Source: Gracilibacillus orientalis (lineage in GTDB: Bacteria; Bacillota; Bacilli; Bacillales; Amphibacillaceae). Taken from it: a stretch of DNA of 64,000 nucleotides. Shown here piece by piece: positions 46,992 through 55,963 of this stretch. Each line of letters opens with the position of its first letter. The stretch's first letter is position 1. The stretch spans positions 1-64,000 of the forward strand of contig NZ_FOTR01000001.1 in the NCBI RefSeq assembly GCF_900114645.1, given 5' to 3'. The position numbers and the translations under genes were made by a program. The notes under the pieces were generated by a model, which ran no database searches, had not been told where the DNA came from, and worked only from the letters and a program-made list of their open reading frames with translations.

Positions 46992-47747
46992 TCACATGGG
47001 GTAAATAATCTGTTTTTTAATTTCTGATGTGGTATCTAAATAATTCTTTGGAGGCTCTTGATCTGTAATAATATAATCAATTTCATCAAAATATCCATAA
47101 GTTGTTATCGAGTATCGATCAAATTTGCTGTTGTCTGCTAGTACAAAGATGGTTTCGCTTTTTTCCATTGCTTTTCTTTTAATCTGAGTTTCTAGTGGTG
47201 ATGAATTAGTAAAGCCTTTATCAATTGATAATCCTGTTGTGGCCATTATCGCTTTATTAAAGTTATACTTCGCTATTGTTTCAGCACTATCCATACCAAC
47301 ATAGGAGCGAGTTGACCGTTCAAAGACCCCACCTGTCCCATAAATTTGGAGTTGGGGATAAGGTGTAGCATCTAATGTGAAATCCATATTATTGGTAACG
47401 ATCGTAAGGCTTTTATTTTTAATGAATTCGAGAATGGCTCCTGTCGTTGTACCCGAATCCAAAAAAACGATATCACCATCTTCAATATAATCTGCTGCTA
47501 ATTCCGCTATTAATGCTTTTTCTTTGAAATTTCGAATTTTTCTGTCATGATATGGTACAGTTAAAGGCTTAGGAACAGAAACACCACCGTAAACTTTTTG
47601 CAGTTTTTTTTGATCAACTAATTCTTGCACATCTCTCCTAATTGTGTTCTTTGACACGTTAAACTCTTTCACTAAATCATCTAATGAAACAGAGTGTTTC
47701 TCTTGAACATAATCTAGTATCGAAGTGATGCGTTTTGTTTTCATCAT
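46992..47747 (-). CDS. iolR: DeoR-family regulator, IolR type
   Basis: 251 residues from ATG at 47747, after AAAGGAAG. DeoR helix-turn-helix (VSLDDLVKEFNVSKNTIRRDVQELV) and a sugar-phosphate isomerase-like effector domain ('IVFLDSGTTTGAILEFI', 'GVFERSTRSYVGMDS', 'ATTGLSIDKGFT'). Upstream of iolA on the same strand, so most likely the inositol repressor; IolR in Bacillus responds to the IolC product. Symbol assigned from context. Confidence 0.82.
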   Translation of the reverse strand: MMKTKRITSILDYVQEKHSVSLDDLVKEFNVSKNTIRRDVQELVDQKKLQKVYGGVSVPKPLTVPYHDRKIRNFKEKALIAELAADYIEDGDIVFLDSGTTTGAILEFIKNKSLTIVTNNMDFTLDATPYPQLQIYGTGGVFERSTRSYVGMDSAETIAKYNFNKAIMATTGLSIDKGFTNSSPLETQIKRKAMEKSETIFVLADNSKFDRYSITTYGYFDEIDYIITDQEPPKNYLDTTSEIKKQIIYPM

Positions 47748-47869
47748 AGAATTCTTCCTTTCCAAATCAACAAGTGATTACATTCATATTATCAAAACTT
47801 ACTCATAAATTCATCATTTTTATTTATTTTTTCATTTATTAGTCATTTATATGTATTACATAAAAGTGC

Positions 47870-48189
47870 CAGTTCGGCTTCAAGGCAATCTTAACCGCTA
47901 ACATCGATTGGCACTCACGCTTTGTAATCAGTTGGACATTGGATCAAACCAAGCAGTGAATCAGGCATTTTCTCAAACTAGACCAATTATTTTCAACAGT
48001 GATCAACGTAGTCATTTTACGAGTACCCAATACATCCAAAGACTGAAAGATCATACCGTTCGAATAAGCATGGACAGAAAAGGACGAGCGCTTGATAACA
48101 TCATTACTGAGCGTTTTTGGCGCAATCTTAAATATGAAGAAGTCTATCTCACGGCATGTGAAACGCCAGCAACGGCTTATAAAGAATGA
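47870..48189 (+). pseudogene. IS3-family transposase remnant
   Basis: About 300 bp of integrase core: 'FKAILTANIDWHSRFVISWT' then, after a short shift, 'QAVNQAFSQTRPIIFNSDQR', 'SHFTSTQYIQRLKDH', 'ISMDRKGRALDNIITERFWR' and 'NLKYEEVYL'. Holds the second Asp and the Glu of the DDE triad but lacks the N-terminus and the end. Sequence to about 48290 (ending ACTGTCTTGACAATGG) may be the element's right end. Confidence 0.82.
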
Positions 48190-48341
48190 ATCATTATTTC
48201 TTTCCATCTTTGTGGTATTGTCTTTGGTCAAGGGACAAGAGTGATGCCCCACTTTAGATTTTTTAAAAGTACTGTCTTGACAATGGATTTCACTTTAAAG
48301 GTTTATTTTAATTATGCAACGCTAATGTAATTTCCTAAACA

Positions 48342-48372
48342 ATAAAAAACATGCCCCATCTCTGAGGCATGC
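48342..48372 (-). terminator. Terminator after truncated sensor gene
   Basis: CATGCCTC...GGCATG stem with a T6 run on the minus strand, placed directly after the stop of the gene at 48373. Confidence 0.8.
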
Positions 48373-48816
48373 CTACCTTAAAAACTTTACAGTGGAGAAA
48401 CTATCATTACTTCCATTTAATATATTACTTCCAAGCAAAATTTCCTTACCTCCAGCCAATTTAGCCTGTTGATACCACTCCTTTGTCTTTAGGTCTTGTA
48501 TATTATTAAAAAAATATGTTCCTCTCTTAGAAATGCCATAACAATACGAATTATCTTCAATATCAAAAAGGCAAACAGACTCAATATATTTGGTGTTTAA
48601 CGAATATGTTGAAAGAATATCATGGAGAATAATTGCAGTTTTATAATATTCAGTAGAGCCAGTTGATACAAATAATAGTTCATTTCTTATCTCTTCATTG
48701 GATAGAATCAACCTGTTTAAATTAGTTGCGCTTTCGAATGTGAGCTCAGACATTTGACTCGATGTTCTTAATAAGTCTTCATAATTCTGTACATGATTCT
48801 CCACTTCTTTAGTCAT
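48373..48816 (-). CDS. Truncated sensor-like protein (Cache-type domain fragment?)
   Basis: 147 residues. The sequence resembles the extracytoplasmic sensor part of YesM-type histidine kinases ('VQNYEDLLRTSSQMSELTFESA', 'LNRLILSNEEIRNELL', 'LKTKEWYQQAKLAGG'), but there is no signal peptide or membrane helix, no HAMP and no kinase. GTGAGGTG precedes the ATG and a terminator follows at once. It sits beside a sugar ABC operon, where YesMN systems are common, so it is probably a decayed kinase gene. Assignment is by sequence style only. Confidence 0.5.
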   Translation of the reverse strand: MTKEVENHVQNYEDLLRTSSQMSELTFESATNLNRLILSNEEIRNELLFVSTGSTEYYKTAIILHDILSTYSLNTKYIESVCLFDIEDNSYCYGISKRGTYFFNNIQDLKTKEWYQQAKLAGGKEILLGSNILNGSNDSFSTVKFLR

Positions 48817-48904
48817 TGCACCTCACTACGATTATGATCATCAATTCTATAATATTAAAGAGATACTTGTAAACTAGAATATTCCTAATGAGTATTTGAC
48901 GCTA

Positions 48905-48937
48905 AAAATGATGGAGGAGATAAACATCTTCTCCATC
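48905..48937 (-). terminator. Terminator of the GH31 ABC operon
   Basis: GATGGAG/CTCCATC stem followed on the minus strand by ATTTTT, 22 bp after the last permease stop. Confidence 0.8.
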
Positions 48938-48958
48938 GTTTATGATTGTCGCAAAATT

Positions 48959-49777
48959 TTATTTCACCGATCCGCTAACTAAGCCTTCCACTAAATGCTT
49001 CTGTAGTAGCACAAAGATAATAATAACTGGTAGGACAGAAATCGTAGTGAATGCCATTAAATTATTCCATTCTATACCATAACGACCTACAGCATTAAAG
49101 ATCCCAGCTGTTAATGGCCATAAGTCTTGATTACGGTTGAATGTAATACTGAAAATCAAATCACCCCATGCGAAGAAGAATGAAATAGCACCACACACTA
49201 CAATACTTGGTAGAGAAATAGGAACAATTACTTGCAAGAACGCCCGTAAACGACCACAACCATCTATTTTAGCAGCCTCTTCCAATTCTTTAGGTATTCC
49301 AATAAAGAAAGTTCTTAATAATAATACAGAAAAAGGAACCCCTAATGTGGCAGTTGCCAATACTGGCGCAATATATGTGTTTAATAACCCTAAATTGTTA
49401 AATACAATAAACAAAGGTGTTAACACGACTGTTGCTGGTAACATTTGCGTAACTAAGTATACCAAAAGCATGGATTGTACACCTTTAATGCGAAATCTTG
49501 CTAAACCGTATGCCGAAGGAACCGAAAGTACTAAAACTAGAATAGTTGCCAGGGAAGAAATAATCACACTATTTAAAAAGTACTGACCAACATCTCCTTG
49601 AATTACCGTAATAAAACTATCTAGTTGAAACTCCTTAGGGAAAAAAGTTGGTGGAGTTTGAAATATCTCTGTTTGTGTTTTAAAAGCTGTAATAATCATC
49701 CAATAAACAGGAAACAAGAATGCTCCCACAATGACAACTCCAATAATACTTAAAATCCAGTTTTTCCGATTACTCAT
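48959..49777 (-). CDS. Sugar ABC transporter permease, MalG type
   Basis: 272 residues from ATG at 49777, one base after the upstream permease stop; an ATG at 49792 overlaps that gene. Six helices and EAA motif (LEEAAKIDGCGRLRAFLQVIVP). Last gene of the operon. Confidence 0.9.
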   Translation of the reverse strand: MSNRKNWILSIIGVVIVGAFLFPVYWMIITAFKTQTEIFQTPPTFFPKEFQLDSFITVIQGDVGQYFLNSVIISSLATILVLVLSVPSAYGLARFRIKGVQSMLLVYLVTQMLPATVVLTPLFIVFNNLGLLNTYIAPVLATATLGVPFSVLLLRTFFIGIPKELEEAAKIDGCGRLRAFLQVIVPISLPSIVVCGAISFFFAWGDLIFSITFNRNQDLWPLTAGIFNAVGRYGIEWNNLMAFTTISVLPVIIIFVLLQKHLVEGLVSGSVK

Positions 49778-49778
49778 C

Positions 49779-50678
49779 TTAAATCGCCTCATCTTTCTTG
49801 ATCATTCTCAAGTAAACTAAACTAATAGCGAAGAGAATTAAGAATAATACATTGGCAACAGCAGCACCTAAACTAAAGTCAAAATCCGTGAATGAATATC
49901 GGAAAGCTAAAGTCGACAAGACCTCCGTCGAATTGATAGGCCCTCCACCTGTCATGACATAGACAATATCAAACACCTTAAATGTATAAATGAAACCTAG
50001 CATTAGTACTACCATAATTACTGGGCGTAACAATGGAATTGTGATATGAACTAGCTTCTGCCACCAACTTGCTCCATCTAAACTTGCACTTTCATATACA
50101 TCCTGTGGCAAACCACTTAAGCCAGTCGACAATAACAACATGTTAAACGGTATTCCGACCCAAATATTTGCTATAATAACACTCCACAACGCTACATCTG
50201 GGCTAGATAACCAACCAATTGGTTCATTGATTATATTGAAGGAAAGCAACATTTGGTTGAAAATCCCATCACTAGATCCCATGATAAACTTAAATAATAG
50301 GGCTGTTACTGTCATTGGTATCAGCCAGCTAATCATCATAATCCCTCTCAGAAATCCTGCCAATCGGAATTTCATACTGAAGAAGGTTGCCAGGAAAAAG
50401 CCAATAATCACTTGAAAGATTACACTTGCGAACGTGTAAATAAGTGTATTTTTAATGGAGATACCAAAAGCTTCTTCTCCAGAAACATTCCGGTAATTAT
50501 CAAACCCTACAAATGATTTATCGCCTCCACCTAGATTACTTAGATCAACATTTTGAAAGCTAAGCACAATATTGTATATCAGAGGATAACCAATCAGTAA
50601 TAACATAAAAATTACTGCTGGTAAAACAAATATATATCCCTCTATTTTATCACCAAATTTCTTCCGCACTAGAAGCAC
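49779..50678 (-). CDS. Sugar ABC transporter permease, MalF type
   Basis: 299 residues, six helices, EAA motif (VYESASLDGASWWQKLVHITIP). Forty bases downstream of the GH31 gene. Pairs with the next permease. Confidence 0.92.
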   Translation of the reverse strand: MLLVRKKFGDKIEGYIFVLPAVIFMLLLIGYPLIYNIVLSFQNVDLSNLGGGDKSFVGFDNYRNVSGEEAFGISIKNTLIYTFASVIFQVIIGFFLATFFSMKFRLAGFLRGIMMISWLIPMTVTALLFKFIMGSSDGIFNQMLLSFNIINEPIGWLSSPDVALWSVIIANIWVGIPFNMLLLSTGLSGLPQDVYESASLDGASWWQKLVHITIPLLRPVIMVVLMLGFIYTFKVFDIVYVMTGGGPINSTEVLSTLAFRYSFTDFDFSLGAAVANVLFLILFAISLVYLRMIKKDEAI

Positions 50679-50717
50679 CTCATTCCTTTCATTATCTTTA
50701 TTGCTTCAAAATAAGGA

Positions 50718-52727
50718 TTAGTTGTTTATAGGTAATTGAGCATCATCTTTCAAGAACAATGGAATAGTGTCTAAATCTGCCTTCACTTCCACACTAGTGC
50801 CACCTTGATAAACTTTACTTGTATTAGTATCTGTCCATTTTGCACCCTCTGGCAAATAGACCTCACGACTCCGTTGTCCTTCATGTAAAACTGGTGCTAC
50901 AAGTAGATCTGGTCCGAACATATATGCATCTTCTATATTCCAAGCTTGTTTATCTTGTGGGAAATCATAGAACAATGGACGCATAAGAGGCGTACCTTTT
51001 TCGTGTGCTTCCTGCATTAACTCCCTAATATATGGTCTTAAGCGTTCACGCATCTGCATATATTTTTTGAAGATTTCGTATGCTTCTTCACCATAACTCC
51101 ATACTTCATTCGGCGCCCCACTTGGGCATAAACCGCCACCACTTGTTCCTAATGGCTTAGAGTGTGGCTCACGATCACCATGAAGACGGAAAACCGGACA
51201 AAATGCTCCGTATTGGAACCAGCGTATCATTACTTCTTTAAAGTCCGGATCATCAGTATGCGCGCCTTGGAATCCACCAATATCTGTTGTCCACCAAGGT
51301 AAACCTGCTAGTCCCATGTTCAATCCAGTATTAAATTGGTTTCGCAATGATTCAAAACTGGAGTCAATATCTCCAGACCACACAAGGGCTCCATAACGCT
51401 GACTGCCTGCCCATGCACTACGAACAAGGTTTACTATATTTTCATGGCCTTCTTTTTTCATTCCATCATAAAATGCTTTGGAAAACATGGCTGGATAAAT
51501 ATTTCCTACTTGTGCATTGGATCCAACATGGTAACGGTAATTCTCAAAATCATACACATTATATTCTGGCTCTGCTTCATCTAACCAAAATAGTTTAATT
51601 CCCATATCATAATAGTTTTTCTTTGCTTTTTCCCAAACAAATTCTCTGGCACCTGGATGTGTGGTATCAAAATAAACGGTATTTCCTAAAAAGTCATGCG
51701 TAATGCGTATGCCTTTTTCAGTGCGTGTTAAGTATCCTTTTTGCAGCATCTCATCATAATTTTCACTTTTTTTATCCACAGTTGGCCAAATAGAAACCAT
51801 TAATTCTATTCCCATTTCTTTTAATTCACGTACCATTCCTTCAGGGTCTGGCCAATAATCTTTATCAAACTTCCAATCACCTTGCATTGGCCAATGGAAG
51901 TAATCTACTACAATTACATCAATTGGTAAGTTTCTCTTTTTGTATTCTCTGGCAACTTCTAAAAGCTCATCCTGTGTTTGATAACGAAGTTTACATTGCC
52001 AAAAGCCTAAACCATACTCTGGCATTTCCGGAACTGTGCCCGTTACATTAGCATAAGATTCTTCTATTTCAGCTGGAGAGTCACCCGCTGTTATCCAAAA
52101 ATCAAGTTGTTTAGTAGACTTTGCAACCCATTCGGTTACATTCTTTCCAAAGGTAACTTGACCGATAGCAGGATTATTCCAAAGAAAGCCATAACCGAGA
52201 CTTGAAAGTGCAAAAGGCACACTAGCTTGTGAGTTTCTATGAGCTAACTCTAGCGTACAGTTTTTCATGTCTAGATATGGTTGTTGATATTGTCCCATCC
52301 CGAAGATTTTTTCATCTGGATTGGATTCAAATCGGTATGTTAATTGAAAATCTCCACCTAGATTCGCCTTAAACTCACGCGCATCAATTTTTAAAGCACT
52401 TGTGAATTCTTTTAAGTTTTTACGATTACGCACATACTCTTCTAGTAAAATTTCTCCTTTTTGATTATAAAAAATAATTTTTCCCGCTGCTGCCGCTGAC
52501 ACAACTGCTTTTATTTTGCCGTTTTCAATGGTTGCTTGTCCTTCTTCTATATTAATTGTGGTTTTGATATCTTCTTGAGGCAAAAGCGCCCAATCTTTAT
52601 CTATAATAGTTTCTAAATGAGTAGAACGAATACGTAAACTGTCCTCTCCCCATGGTTCAATCCATAATTTCTCACCATCATATTGACGTACTAAACGATT
52701 GCCGTCTTTTTCAAAAACACTTTTCAT
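50718..52727 (-). CDS. GH31 alpha-glycosidase (alpha-xylosidase/alpha-glucosidase type)
   Basis: 669 residues. GH31 barrel with nucleophile Asp383 in 'LFWLDEAEPE' and acid/base Asp453 in 'WSGDIDSSF'; further motifs 'GFWQCKLRYQ', 'VDYFHWPMQGDWKFD', 'FCPVFRLHGDREP'. Closest in style to YicI-like alpha-xylosidases. No signal peptide, so it acts on imported isoprimeverose- or alpha-glucoside-like oligosaccharides. GGAG precedes the ATG. Encoded between the binding protein and the permeases. Confidence 0.92.
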   Translation of the reverse strand: MKSVFEKDGNRLVRQYDGEKLWIEPWGEDSLRIRSTHLETIIDKDWALLPQEDIKTTINIEEGQATIENGKIKAVVSAAAAGKIIFYNQKGEILLEEYVRNRKNLKEFTSALKIDAREFKANLGGDFQLTYRFESNPDEKIFGMGQYQQPYLDMKNCTLELAHRNSQASVPFALSSLGYGFLWNNPAIGQVTFGKNVTEWVAKSTKQLDFWITAGDSPAEIEESYANVTGTVPEMPEYGLGFWQCKLRYQTQDELLEVAREYKKRNLPIDVIVVDYFHWPMQGDWKFDKDYWPDPEGMVRELKEMGIELMVSIWPTVDKKSENYDEMLQKGYLTRTEKGIRITHDFLGNTVYFDTTHPGAREFVWEKAKKNYYDMGIKLFWLDEAEPEYNVYDFENYRYHVGSNAQVGNIYPAMFSKAFYDGMKKEGHENIVNLVRSAWAGSQRYGALVWSGDIDSSFESLRNQFNTGLNMGLAGLPWWTTDIGGFQGAHTDDPDFKEVMIRWFQYGAFCPVFRLHGDREPHSKPLGTSGGGLCPSGAPNEVWSYGEEAYEIFKKYMQMRERLRPYIRELMQEAHEKGTPLMRPLFYDFPQDKQAWNIEDAYMFGPDLLVAPVLHEGQRSREVYLPEGAKWTDTNTSKVYQGGTSVEVKADLDTIPLFLKDDAQLPINN

Positions 52728-52768
52728 TGTGTCAACTCCTCCACTCTGTTTCTGTTACATTCTTGTTG

Positions 52769-52801
52769 TGTGGCAGTTAAGTCTCCTTGTAAACTGCCAC
52801 A
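52769..52801 (-). terminator. Intercistronic hairpin after substrate-binding gene
   Basis: TGTGGCAGTT and AACTGCCACA form a perfect 10-bp stem between the binding-protein stop and the GH31 start. Likely processing or partial-termination element. Confidence 0.7.
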
Positions 52802-52815
52802 TAGTAAATAAACAC

Positions 52816-54051
52816 TTACTCAGACTCCTGAATTTCTTCAATTTTAGTAGAAGCTTCTTCGAGAGCTTCTTCTATTGTTGAATCGTTTGTCATTGCTTTT
52901 TGAATTGCTAACTGAATGGCTTCTGACACACTAGGCCAATCCGAAGAAGGTCCTCGTGGCTCAGCAATTTCCATGATAGGAACAAAATCCTTCACATGCT
53001 CTTGATTTTGCCAGTATTCAGCTTCATTTAGTACATCGGACCTTGTTGGATAATATCCTGTTTCCATAGCAAAGCGCTCATTTTGTTCTGGTTCAAATAA
53101 CCATGTAATGAAGTCCCATGCTTGATCAACCTCTCCACTTTTTGTAATGGCAATATTGTCCCCACCTGTAGTCGACTTAAATTCGTTGCTTTTCGGAATG
53201 TATGTAATACCGAAATCAATATTTTCATTTTCTTGGATTCGATCAATCATCCAGGGACCATTGATCATCATGGCCAGGTTACCTTCTGTAAACATTCTCG
53301 TTAAATCATCTTGTGTTGATGTCAGCACGTCCTGACCCATATAACCTTTATCTAGCAGGTTGTGAATGAGAGAAAAAGCTTCCATCGCTTCTGGTGAATC
53401 TAAATTCTCGTAAGTTGCACCAGCTGATAAGAGGAACGGATACATCTGAAATGTTGCTTCTTCTGAACGGACAGCAGACATACCAAATCCTTTTACATTA
53501 TCTGTCGTTAAACTAGCAGCCACCTCCTCTAATTCTTCCCAAGTTGTTGGTGGCTCTTCGATTCCGCTTTCCTCTAGTAGCTGTTTATTATAAAAAAGTC
53601 CTAATGCGTTGGTCGTTAAAGGTAAGCCATAATTTTTGTCTTGATAAACGGTTGAATCCATTGGTCCATCAAGAAATTTATCTTTGTTTCCCCATTCATC
53701 AAGCTTATCTGTAATATCTGCTAGAATCCCCATCGAAGCCATTGATACATTATTTACTGTATCGGAAATGACTATATCCGGTAGCGTATCCCCTGCGGTG
53801 CCCACTGATAATTGTCTATTCATTTCATCAAAGGGAACATATTCTGCAACTACTTCATAGTTCTCTTGAGAATCATTATAATCTGCTAGTATTTCATTTA
53901 ATGCGTCTTCAGACCCTGTATAATAATGCCACAGTAATAGTTCTTGTTTCCCGCTACTATTTTCAGAGTTTGATTGATCCTCATTATTTCCACAGGCAAC
54001 CATTACCAGAATACATACTATACTTATAGTTAACATGAACTTTTTTTTCAT
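52816..54051 (-). CDS. Sugar ABC transporter substrate-binding lipoprotein
   Basis: 411 residues from ATG at 54051 (AAGGAGTG six bases upstream); the GTG at 54060 lies within the ribosome site. Lipoprotein Cys20 (LVMVAC). Family 1 solute-binding fold ('LLLWHYYTGSEDALNEI', 'LAMMINGPWMIDRI'). First gene of the GH31 operon. Confidence 0.91.
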   Translation of the reverse strand: MKKKFMLTISIVCILVMVACGNNEDQSNSENSSGKQELLLWHYYTGSEDALNEILADYNDSQENYEVVAEYVPFDEMNRQLSVGTAGDTLPDIVISDTVNNVSMASMGILADITDKLDEWGNKDKFLDGPMDSTVYQDKNYGLPLTTNALGLFYNKQLLEESGIEEPPTTWEELEEVAASLTTDNVKGFGMSAVRSEEATFQMYPFLLSAGATYENLDSPEAMEAFSLIHNLLDKGYMGQDVLTSTQDDLTRMFTEGNLAMMINGPWMIDRIQENENIDFGITYIPKSNEFKSTTGGDNIAITKSGEVDQAWDFITWLFEPEQNERFAMETGYYPTRSDVLNEAEYWQNQEHVKDFVPIMEIAEPRGPSSDWPSVSEAIQLAIQKAMTNDSTIEEALEEASTKIEEIQESE

Positions 54052-54067
54052 TAAAAACACTCCTTTT

Positions 54068-54081
54068 TAAATGCGCTTTCA
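54068..54081 (-). promoter_or_regulatory. cre-like site in leader of GH31 operon
   Basis: Minus strand TGAAAGCGCATTTA, two mismatches from the CcpA consensus, in the leader just upstream of the ribosome site, where it could act as a roadblock. Confidence 0.4.
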
Positions 54082-54095
54082 TTTTGGTTATTATT

Positions 54096-54158
54096 ATTAC
54101 ATTTAATTAAAATTCTTTTGTCATTCCTCCCTTCAATGAAATGAGGAGCGTTCCTCAT
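54096..54158 (-). promoter_or_regulatory. Promoter and LacI operator of GH31 operon
   Basis: Minus-strand -35 ATGACA (54119-54124), 17 bp, -10 TGTAAT (54096-54101). ATGAGGAGCGTTCCTCAT (54141-54158), a palindrome, sits just upstream of the -35 and recurs with one change at 55293-55310. Confidence 0.7.
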
Positions 54159-54186
54159 TTTTGGTGAAAAAAACAGATAAGTATTC

Positions 54187-54223
54187 CCAAGTTAATAGAA
54201 CAGCAATAGTTCTATTAACTTGG
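54187..54223 (-). terminator. Terminator of LacI-type gene
   Basis: CCAAGTTAATAGAAC and its exact complement form a 15-bp stem with a 7-nt loop directly after the regulator's stop. Confidence 0.85.
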
Positions 54224-54224
54224 A

Positions 54225-55253
54225 TTATTGTACATAATACTTGGCGTTTCCTGTCGTAACAATTTCTAATTTTACAATATGTTCCTTGCGTTCTGGTTCT
54301 TTATCGAGCATTAAATAATCAAAAGCGAGACGTAATGCCATACTTCCCTGGTAAAAGGGATCTTGGCATATAGCAGCTGATACAATATCTTTCTCTAAAT
54401 ATTGATAAATTGTTTTACTCATATCATGTCCAATTAAAATAGGACGTGTGTCTCCTGAATTCTCTATTAAACCTGACATTTCCGCTAACGCACCACAAGC
54501 TACATAAATTCCATCCACGTCATTGATGTTTGACTTAATGTTGGCTAACGATTCTTCCGCATTCCGATTGTCATATTTAAGTATTTTCACAAAATCAATA
54601 CTCTTATTTTCAAGAGCATATTCCTCAAATCCGCTTCGCTTTTGTTTCATTTGAAATGTATCTTGCTCATCAGTTATGACGGCGAACTTCTTGGAATTAT
54701 TCGTGAATTTAACTAATAACTCTCCTGCTAATCTCCCTGCATCATAATAGTTTGCTCCCACATACGAAATCCTTTTGCTTGTTGGGGAATCATTGTTAAA
54801 AGTAAAGATAGGAAATTCTTCTTTAATCCCTGTTTCTATAATATTTGTTAAAGGGATACCATCTGTAGGGCAAATCACTAACCCGTCAAATTTTTCTGAC
54901 TGAATAACCTCTTGAACAACTTCTAATTGCTTTTCAATTGTGTGAGGTGGCTTCAATACTTCAATATGAAAACCATAATCCTGTAAATCATCAAGTGCTT
55001 TCTTTATCCCCATTTCAATTTCGCGCCAAAAATATTCTGGATATTTTGGAAATACAAATGCGACGTTTACTTGCTTTTTCTTCGCCAGAAAGCTGGCAGA
55101 TTTGTTGGGAGTATAATTTAACTCCTTCGCCTTTTCCATAACTTTCTTAATTGTTTTAGGGCTTACTCCACCTCTATTATGTAATACCCTGTCAACGGTA
55201 GCATGGGATAGATTCAATTCTTTTGCTATTGATTTTGCTGTTACTTTCATCAT
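54225..55253 (-). CDS. LacI-family regulator with sugar-binding domain
   Basis: 342 residues. Helix-turn-helix (AKSIAKELNLSHATVDRVLHNRGGVSP region) and a Peripla_BP_4-type domain ('VAFVFPKYPEYFWREIEMG', 'GLVICPTDGIPL'). Two adjacent ATGs follow GGTGAAAT. Upstream of the GH31 operon, with matching ATGAGGA palindromes before each gene, so it likely controls both. Confidence 0.9.
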   Translation of the reverse strand: MMKVTAKSIAKELNLSHATVDRVLHNRGGVSPKTIKKVMEKAKELNYTPNKSASFLAKKKQVNVAFVFPKYPEYFWREIEMGIKKALDDLQDYGFHIEVLKPPHTIEKQLEVVQEVIQSEKFDGLVICPTDGIPLTNIIETGIKEEFPIFTFNNDSPTSKRISYVGANYYDAGRLAGELLVKFTNNSKKFAVITDEQDTFQMKQKRSGFEEYALENKSIDFVKILKYDNRNAEESLANIKSNINDVDGIYVACGALAEMSGLIENSGDTRPILIGHDMSKTIYQYLEKDIVSAAICQDPFYQGSMALRLAFDYLMLDKEPERKEHIVKLEIVTTGNAKYYVQ

Positions 55254-55292
55254 ATTTCACCATATTCCTTATTAAACTATTCATTCAGCAAT

Positions 55293-55310
55293 ATGAGGAT
55301 CGTTCCTCAT
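55293..55310 (-). promoter_or_regulatory. LacI operator before its regulator gene
   Basis: ATGAGGATCGTTCCTCAT, one base different from the site at 54141-54158, 40 bp upstream of the regulator start. Indicates autoregulation. Confidence 0.75.
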
Positions 55311-55424
55311 TTTTATATAACGCTTACACTGATTTGTATTTTAATTATATTTTTATCATTTGTCAAGGTGTATTAAAAATTATTCTTGGTATGAAAATAT
55401 AAGAGAGAGGCGCTAGTTGCTTTG

Positions 55425-55689
55425 CTAAAAAAGGAATGGAAACAATAATAATATGAGAGAAAGAATCCCTACTAAGATAAACCATGCCTCCCCCATATCT
55501 GCAACCAAAAATATAATGTGTTCCACATAACGAATTGCGGCTAAATCATCAAGAAATATCCAAGACAAAATTACCACTGCGGTTGTGAATGTTAGCATAA
55601 TTAACTTTAACGAACTATTACCAATATTTTTCCACAAGATAATTGCTAAAGCACAAAATGCGGTTACTTGCCCTGCATCTGGTTGAAAT
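55425..55689 (-). pseudogene. Membrane protein C-terminal fragment cut at a repeat junction
   Basis: The frame reads QPDAGQVTAFCALAIILW, then helices 'LIMLTFTTAVVILSWIFL' and 'AWFILVGILSLILLLFPF'. It has no good start: a TTG at 55637 lacks a ribosome site, and the frame is open back to the point (about 55690) where the luciferase-like fragment begins. It therefore looks like a protein whose N-terminus was lost in that rearrangement. Family not recognised. Confidence 0.55.
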
Positions 55690-55879
55690 AGAGAAGAACG
55701 TCGTTTCCTCTATGGCAAGTGCCGTACTGCAAGGTAGTAAAGAGTCGATTCGCGAACAATTAACAAATTTCCAAGAGAAATACCAAGTAGATGAACTAAT
55801 GGCCATTTCTTATATATATGGTACAGAGAAACAAAAAAATCTTATCAAATATTAAAAAAAGTGGTTGATGGTGACTAAT
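55690..55879 (+). pseudogene. Luciferase-like oxidoreductase 3' fragment, copy 3
   Basis: Matches 15623-15812 of the intact gene almost base for base, with one A lost in the A-run before CTTATCAAAT, which breaks the frame. Only the last 63 codons are present. Homology continues through the hairpin and the GGTACTT element to about 56134. Confidence 0.92.
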
Positions 55880-55890
55880 AAATGAATTAA

Positions 55891-55932
55891 GAGCGCAGAG
55901 TTGGAATGATTATTCCTTCCCTGCGCTCTTTT
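55891..55932 (+). terminator. GCGCAG-family hairpin after fragment copy 3
   Basis: GAGCGCAG...CTGCGCTC with inner GGAAT/ATTCC and following TTTTC; nearly identical to 15836-15875. Confidence 0.75.
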
Positions 55933-55963
55933 CAAACAATAACTTAACATCACAATTCCTAAA

